A stretch of DNA of 64,000 nt from Bryum argenteum (lineage: Eukaryota; Streptophyta; Bryopsida; Bryales; Bryaceae). Below the pieces are notes generated by a model. The model had not been told where the DNA came from, ran no database searches, and was given only the letters and a program-made list of their open reading frames with translations. Positions 58,544 through 64,000 of the stretch are shown here, in pieces (position 1 is the first letter of the stretch; every line of letters starts with the position of its first letter). The stretch spans positions 28,548,758-28,612,757 of the forward strand of contig CM073323.1 of the NCBI GenBank assembly GCA_037043015.1, in the 5' to 3' direction. A program made the translations under genes and the position numbers.

Positions 58544-59281
58544 AAACTTGAAATGCCCCTAACTTAGTCAAAACTTATCCGAATCGAACATTTAAGATGT
58601 TTTCTGACATCTACAGAACATTTACATGCCAAAAAACATCTTAAAAGTCCAATTTGGATACGTTTTGACAAAGTTATAGGCCTTTGAAGGTTGAACGGCC
58701 TTTGAAGGCCTATAACTTTGTCAAAACTAATCCAAATTGTGCATTTAAGATGTTTTTTGGCATCTACATGTTTTGCAGATGTCAAAAAACATCTTAAATA
58801 AGCAATTCGGATAATTTTTGACGAAGTTATGGGCATTTGAAGTTTGAAGAGCCAATGCAGGCAATCAGACCGGCCTCCGACCGATGTGCCGACCGATTCA
58901 ACGGCCGGCGACCGATTCCACGGCCATACCCGGTCGGCCCACCCAACCTTCTTCTTTCAACACCCCTTCTCTTCCTAACTTCCCTTCCTCCCTCCCCCTC
59001 CCAAATGCTTGACTTTCGTGACAAATGAAAGGATCGTTGAGACTTATTGTTTTAGGACGTACAATCTAACATATATAGGCCTAATTGGGAAATTTCTGAT
59101 ACTTGTATTAATAGTCAAAAGAATGTCCGAAAGATTCTCTTGCAAGAAGGATCATATCCCTAAAGGAGAAGCTCTAGAGTGACCTCCAAGACGGCCATAT
59201 CTCAAATCTGCGAACAAATTTTTTTGAATTTGATTTTGGGAAATCCAACCGTAGGATCTTGTTCATAACGGTTGAATTAGT
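58544..59281. repeat. Fold-back element, left arm (738 bp)
   Basis: Its reverse complement is at 61082-61821 with few changes. The first 310 bp is itself an imperfect palindrome centred near 58697: GTTTTGACAAAGTTATAGGC is mirrored as GCCTATAACTTTGTCAAAAC, and AAGATGTTTT/AAAACATCTT pairs occur on each side. Then follow CCGACCGAT words and about 300 bp of unique sequence. Confidence 0.93.
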
Positions 59282-61081
59282 TTATGTCCAACGGTTGAAT
59301 TTTTACTTTCTAGAAGTTTGGTGAGTTAGGAACCACATCCAATTTAGAGAACCTCATTTGGAATCATAGATTGTTCACACCAAGCCTTCAAACACAAACG
59401 TGGCAAAGTTTTCTTAGTGTTAGAAAACTTACTATTAGGGGAAACTATTAGTATTCTTCTTGAGTTATTAGTAGCCTTTTTCTATATTATCATATAACAT
59501 ATAATATTAGCCAATCATATCAAATTTCAAGTACTAATAATAGAAAGTGTCATTTCTATTGATTTTTAAAGTTTTACCTTTTTTAATTCATTACAAAATG
59601 AATATTTACTATTTTAAGAAATTCAACCGTATCGATCTAATTTAAACATTAAAGTCTTCATATTGTTCTTAGAGAAAAACTTCATAAGGGTTAGGGAACT
59701 CACATTTCATAACACATCTAAGTTTTTATCCAAACCCCTCGGGCTTTTAGGGGTTAAATGCTCCCAACTCTCATATGTTAACTGAAAACATTATCAAAAG
59801 CATTCATAAGCTTTAAATGGTACTAATTGGATAGAAAATTAGTATTATATGAATCCTACGATACCACCAACTTGTATATTCAAATATCTATCTACTATCC
59901 CTCGTATTTTAAATCTTGTTCACAATCTCTTACTCTCAATTTTAATTTATTATTTTTCAATTTTAATGAACATATCACCCCCCAAGATTTCTTAATCTTG
60001 GTCTTATTTTATTTAAATTGATATTTCTAAAGCTTGATTGATAACTAAATTTCACATATCAACTTAAAGTAAAAAAATTCAATAATTAAATGGAAGCATT
60101 TAAAATCTTAATTTAAACCGTGAATAATTTTAAATTGTACTAAATGGATACTTTAACATACATATGTGGATAATATACATTCTATTTTACTTTTGAGAAA
60201 GTTGGAAGTTAATGCAATCTAATAATTGTAATAAATTGTCAAATTGTCCAATAGGCACAAACATTCTTTGGAACGTGGTTTACGTAGTCTATAATCTATA
60301 AAAAACCCAAAATACTATGTGGTCTATGTATGAGAGATGGAGGTGATTTAGTAATTACGACTTGTGTGAATAAGGTACAAAAGGGTCACATTAGTCACAT
60401 TAGTCACAACCTATAAAAAATTAGATAGGATTGTGTCGAGTCCTTCTTGACATAGATGAGGAAGAAGAGGAGAAAATCCACCAAGATAGCAAATTAGGTT
60501 TGTTTAATTCCTACTCTATCCCTACCTTGTGTTTTAATTTCTATCTACCGACGCTAGTATTTTAAATCTTGTCCAAGCAACCTCAACTTCTAATTTTGAT
60601 TTATTGCCTTTCAATTTTAATTAACATGTAACCCTCCTATATAATGTAAATTTGTATGCTATTTTACTTAAAACTTTAATTTCAAAAGTTTGTCTTCTTG
60701 CCTTAATTATCTTCTTAAATTCCCAATTTATTTAATTTTTGAATTTGCAAGTATCTTCCTATTAAATATTAATGTTTTTCTTTCCTTTGTAATTTACATC
60801 TACCGCCCCCCTTCCCCAAATTTCATTCCTTTGTTTCACTCTAACAACTTAATTTCGCACCACTCTCCAAAAACTAAAATTAAAAACTCAAAAATGAAAC
60901 TATTAAGTTCAATAGTTTATATGTATACCCATAAGTATACCCCTTAACCCCTAAAGGAGAGTTTGACCCGAATAGGGTCGATTTGCTTGAAAAAGATATG
61001 ATGTTTTTTACAAAAACTGAAACTTTGACTCAATATATCTCAAGATCCGTACAGTGAAATCTAATAAAAATTGATGGGTAG
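59282..61081. other. AT-rich loop of the fold-back, no gene seen
   Basis: 1.8 kb of AT-rich sequence. Two segments resemble each other (around 59880-60000 and 60500-60640, both with TTTTAAATCTTGT, then TCTTACTCTC or CCTCAACTTC, then AATTTTAAT). Short Phe/Leu/Ile/Tyr-rich frames are composition artefacts. Confidence 0.6.
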
Positions 61082-61821
61082 ACTAATTCAACCGTTATGA
61101 ACAAGATCCTACGGTTGGATTTCCCAAAATCAAATTCAAAAAAAAATTTGTTTGCAGATTTGAGATATGGCTGTCTTGGAGGGCACTCTAGAGCTTCTCC
61201 TTTAGGGATATGATCCTTCTTGCAAGAGAATCTTTCGGAAATTCTTTTGACTATTAATACAAGTATCAGAAATTTCCCAATTAGGCCTATATATGTTAGA
61301 TTGTACGTCCTAAAACAGTAAGTCTCAACGATCCTTTCATTTGTCACGAAAGTCAAGCATTTGGGAGGGGGAGGGAGGAAGGGAAGTTAGGAAGAGAAGG
61401 GGTGTTGAAAGAAGAAGGTTGGGTGGGCCGACCGGGTGTGGCCGTCGAATCGGTCGCCGGCCGTTGAATCGGTCGGCACATCGGTCGGAGGTCGATCTGA
61501 TTGCCTGCATTGGCTCTTCAAACTTCAAATGCCCATAACTTCGTCAAAAATTATCCGAATTGCTTATTTAAGATGTTTTTTGACATCTGCAAAACATGTA
61601 GATGCCAAAAAACATCTTAAATGCACAATTTGGATTAGTTTTGACAAAGTTATAGGCCTTCAAAGGCCGTTCAACCTTCAAAGGCCTATAACTTTGTCAA
61701 AACGTATCCAAATTGGACGTTTAAGATGTTTTTTGGCATGTACATGTTCTGTAGATGTCAAAAAACATCTTAAATGTTCGATTCGGATAAGTTTTGACTA
61801 AGTTAGGGGCATTTCAAGTTT
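61082..61821. repeat. Fold-back element, right arm (740 bp)
   Basis: Reverse complement of 58544-59281, from ACTAATTCAACCG to GGGGCATTTCAAGTTT. It is followed by another CGACCGAT-rich segment (61825-61900), like the one inside the arm, so related units flank it. Confidence 0.93.
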
Positions 61822-64000
61822 CTGCAGGCAGTCACATCGGCCGCCGACCGATTTGCCGACCGATCCAACGACCGCCGACCGATCCTACGGCCCACAGCCG
61901 GTCGGTTTCTAGCACTCCCCTCTCTCCCTCTCCCCTCTCTCACTCACGAGCCCTTCCTCTCCTCTTCTTCAATGTATTCCTCCTCTTCAATGTATTTAAG
62001 AATTTTCTATTTCGAGCACCTGACATCATATTCTCAGCCTAATTCAAGGCATGGACCCACGTGCCATATTCTGTGGGGAATGTCAAGAAGATTTCATTGT
62101 AATCTATGAGAATGTTTTATTTGAATAATCTTATGGGCTTGGATATGAAAAATAGAACTTTTTATGTATAGGTCCACTTTGTTCATATGAATTTTAGTTT
62201 TCACTATTCATGAACCATTCGACATGCTCAACGAGTAAAATGTCCACATGTTTTCATAGAATTTGCAATTTCTTCATATTGACATATGATAATCAAAAAG
62301 AATGTGGTCTTTATTTTTTAACAAATTTAACCATCTTTTGTCTGCCTCGTAATGGGTCATTCTTTTTTTAAGGGTTGGAGTGAACATGTATTGGTGAAGA
62401 AAAATTGTAGTATTCCAAAATTATGTTACTTCACCTTTGTTAGCAACTTGAAGTAAATTCTATGAAACGTATGGAATAAATTTAAGCATGCACTAAATTG
62501 GAAGGCTAATAGCATTCATACAATTGTGTGAAATAAATAGATATATAAAATTAAACTTCCAATGTAAATTCGTATAACCCAAATTCAATAGACATGTGTA
62601 TAAACTAGTATATGCTAATATTTGTTTTTCGAGTGCCTAATAGGATTCAAAGATTACATTTCTATAAAACTTTCCTATATATATAACAAGTTACATAGTG
62701 GCAATGTGTAAACTTAGACTATGCATTTATCGTTTTTGGTCAATGTTCATAAGTTCCACACAAGAATGATTCTTTTCCACATTTATGGCCTATGTTATTT
62801 TTTGTTTATGTATAAAATGATCTATTTTTGAGTTTTTATTTTATCAATTCTTGTTATTACAAGAAACTCCATTTTGACATAATTTACATGTATATTGGAA
62901 ATATTTGACAAAGACAACTTACGGATTATATTTTAAACGTTCAATATATTGCACCTTGTAATATTCTCTCATATAAATTTCTAATCCTACATTACTTTAT
63001 TAATGTAGACATCATGTACCCTATAATTTTTTATAATATATTTTTGTTAGCATTCTTGGATTATGATTAAACTTGAGTTTTATCTAAGTGTAAGGTTTTC
63101 TATTTATATTGCGTACATAATAATTTTTATCTTCTCTAGTATGATTTCTCTTCACATTATAATTAGAATACTTTTTAAATGACTTATACAAAGCAAATAA
63201 GAATTTGTTTCTATTGTCTATTATTCCATGATAATAAATAATAATAATTTTAACCGAAGCCAAATAAAATTTCAAAAAACTACTAGTTTTATAATATATA
63301 GCATTGGAATATTAGTATACTTGTTCCTATAGTTGTAGACTCATATGTTATTTTAATACGCAATTGGATAATATTAACTTCAATTGATTGATATGGCGAT
63401 CAAATTTGTATTGAATAAGAATATTCTTTGTAGAAGCCTCTTCTTAGCCTCAATTAGATACTTTCTATCCATCTTGTTCGACCCCTATAATATTAAGCAT
63501 TTTTGTCAAAGGACTTTAAAAACTTACACTCAAATACTAAATGCCCCCGGGTTGAATTTGAATATGAGGCATGTTCCTAAAATTCCTTCTTTGGACAAAA
63601 GGAAAGAAAAGGTAATTTTAAATACACAAAATGTAAAGATCTTTATATTTTCTTTTTATAGTTGTAAAACTATAATATGCGTTAAATAGTAAGTAACATC
63701 TTATTGATCTTCATTATCCCCTAAAGATCCTTGATACAAAATTGTCTAAATTATCAAGAAGAACCTTCTTCTACTTCAGGCCCAAAGAAACTCAATCTAA
63801 GGATTAATAAGAAGATCCAACCGTAGGATCTTGAAGTTAACTTGGCCCTTTACTCGAATGTCGAATTTGAACCATTGATATTTCTCCAATTTTGAGATTA
63901 TAATGGTCAAAGTTGGCTGAATTTTTTCCCTGCGGAAATCCCAAAAAGCCATTTCGGCTTTCTTGGATCTTTAGGGGTTATTAGAGTATGTGAATTATTG
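61822..64000. other. CGACCGAT-rich segment then AT-rich DNA, no gene seen
   Basis: 61825-61905 repeats GCCGACCGAT with small variations and ends CAGCCGGTCGG. From 62050 on the sequence is AT-rich with no supported gene. GATCCAACCGTAGGATCTTG near 63814-63833 repeats a motif also found in the fold-back arms (59252-59270), so fragments of the same family reach the right edge. Confidence 0.55.

Overview
The window looks like nuclear DNA of a land plant or close streptophyte relative, probably not a bacterium or virus. Genes are split by GT-AG introns. The recognisable families are plant-typical: a SUVR1/2/4-type SET histone methyltransferase, a PIF/Harbinger transposase with its Myb/SANT partner, a DUF659-type hAT transposase, a CACTA-type hairpin MITE and an FCP1/NLI-like HAD phosphatase. 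Several traits would suit a bryophyte-grade genome, but I cannot name a species. Most transposon-like and repeat-associated genes are broken by frameshifts or in-frame stops.

Layout. 1-1.23 kb is a 131-bp satellite, followed by a C-rich tract (1.28-1.80 kb). 2.0-3.9 kb (+) is a broken gene with an SDGC/HGKG motif set, possibly transposase-derived. 4.45-5.68 kb (-) is a SUVR-like SET gene with one frameshift and a post-SET exon too short for a normal ORF scan. 5.77-9.71 kb (-) is a four-exon gene with a coiled coil, a RING-H2-like domain and an acidic repeat tail. 11.4-16.5 kb holds a degraded PIF/Harbinger unit, with the transposase on + and the Myb/SANT ORF on -.

14.9-29.0 kb is a large inverted repeat (arms about 5.47 kb, spacer about 3.19 kb). 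29.8-39.6 kb is a second copy of its inner part in the same orientation (arms about 3.3 kb, same spacer). Each of the four arms carries one intact, identical gene for a 162-residue secreted protein, with its own TATA box and 3' hairpin. The second copy begins at a 16-bp microhomology junction. A 195-bp CACTA MITE is inserted only in the fourth arm.

40.3-53.0 kb (-) is a cluster of decayed genes: an unknown Ser/Arg-rich ORF, an FCP1-like phosphatase with an acidic N-terminus, an unknown Glu/Pro-rich multi-ORF unit, and a gene with a DGQH (ParB/DGQHR-like) motif. This block is peppered with a 20-23 bp GC-cored palindrome (TTATCCCC ... GGGGATAA). It occurs in introns, in frame inside an exon, and as an 11-copy array just upstream of the DGQH gene. 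I consider this the most novel signal in the window.

54.7-58.5 kb holds a decayed hAT element with very GC-rich flanking arrays. 58.5-61.8 kb is a fold-back structure in which each arm is itself largely palindromic. 62-64 kb is AT-rich with no gene I can support.
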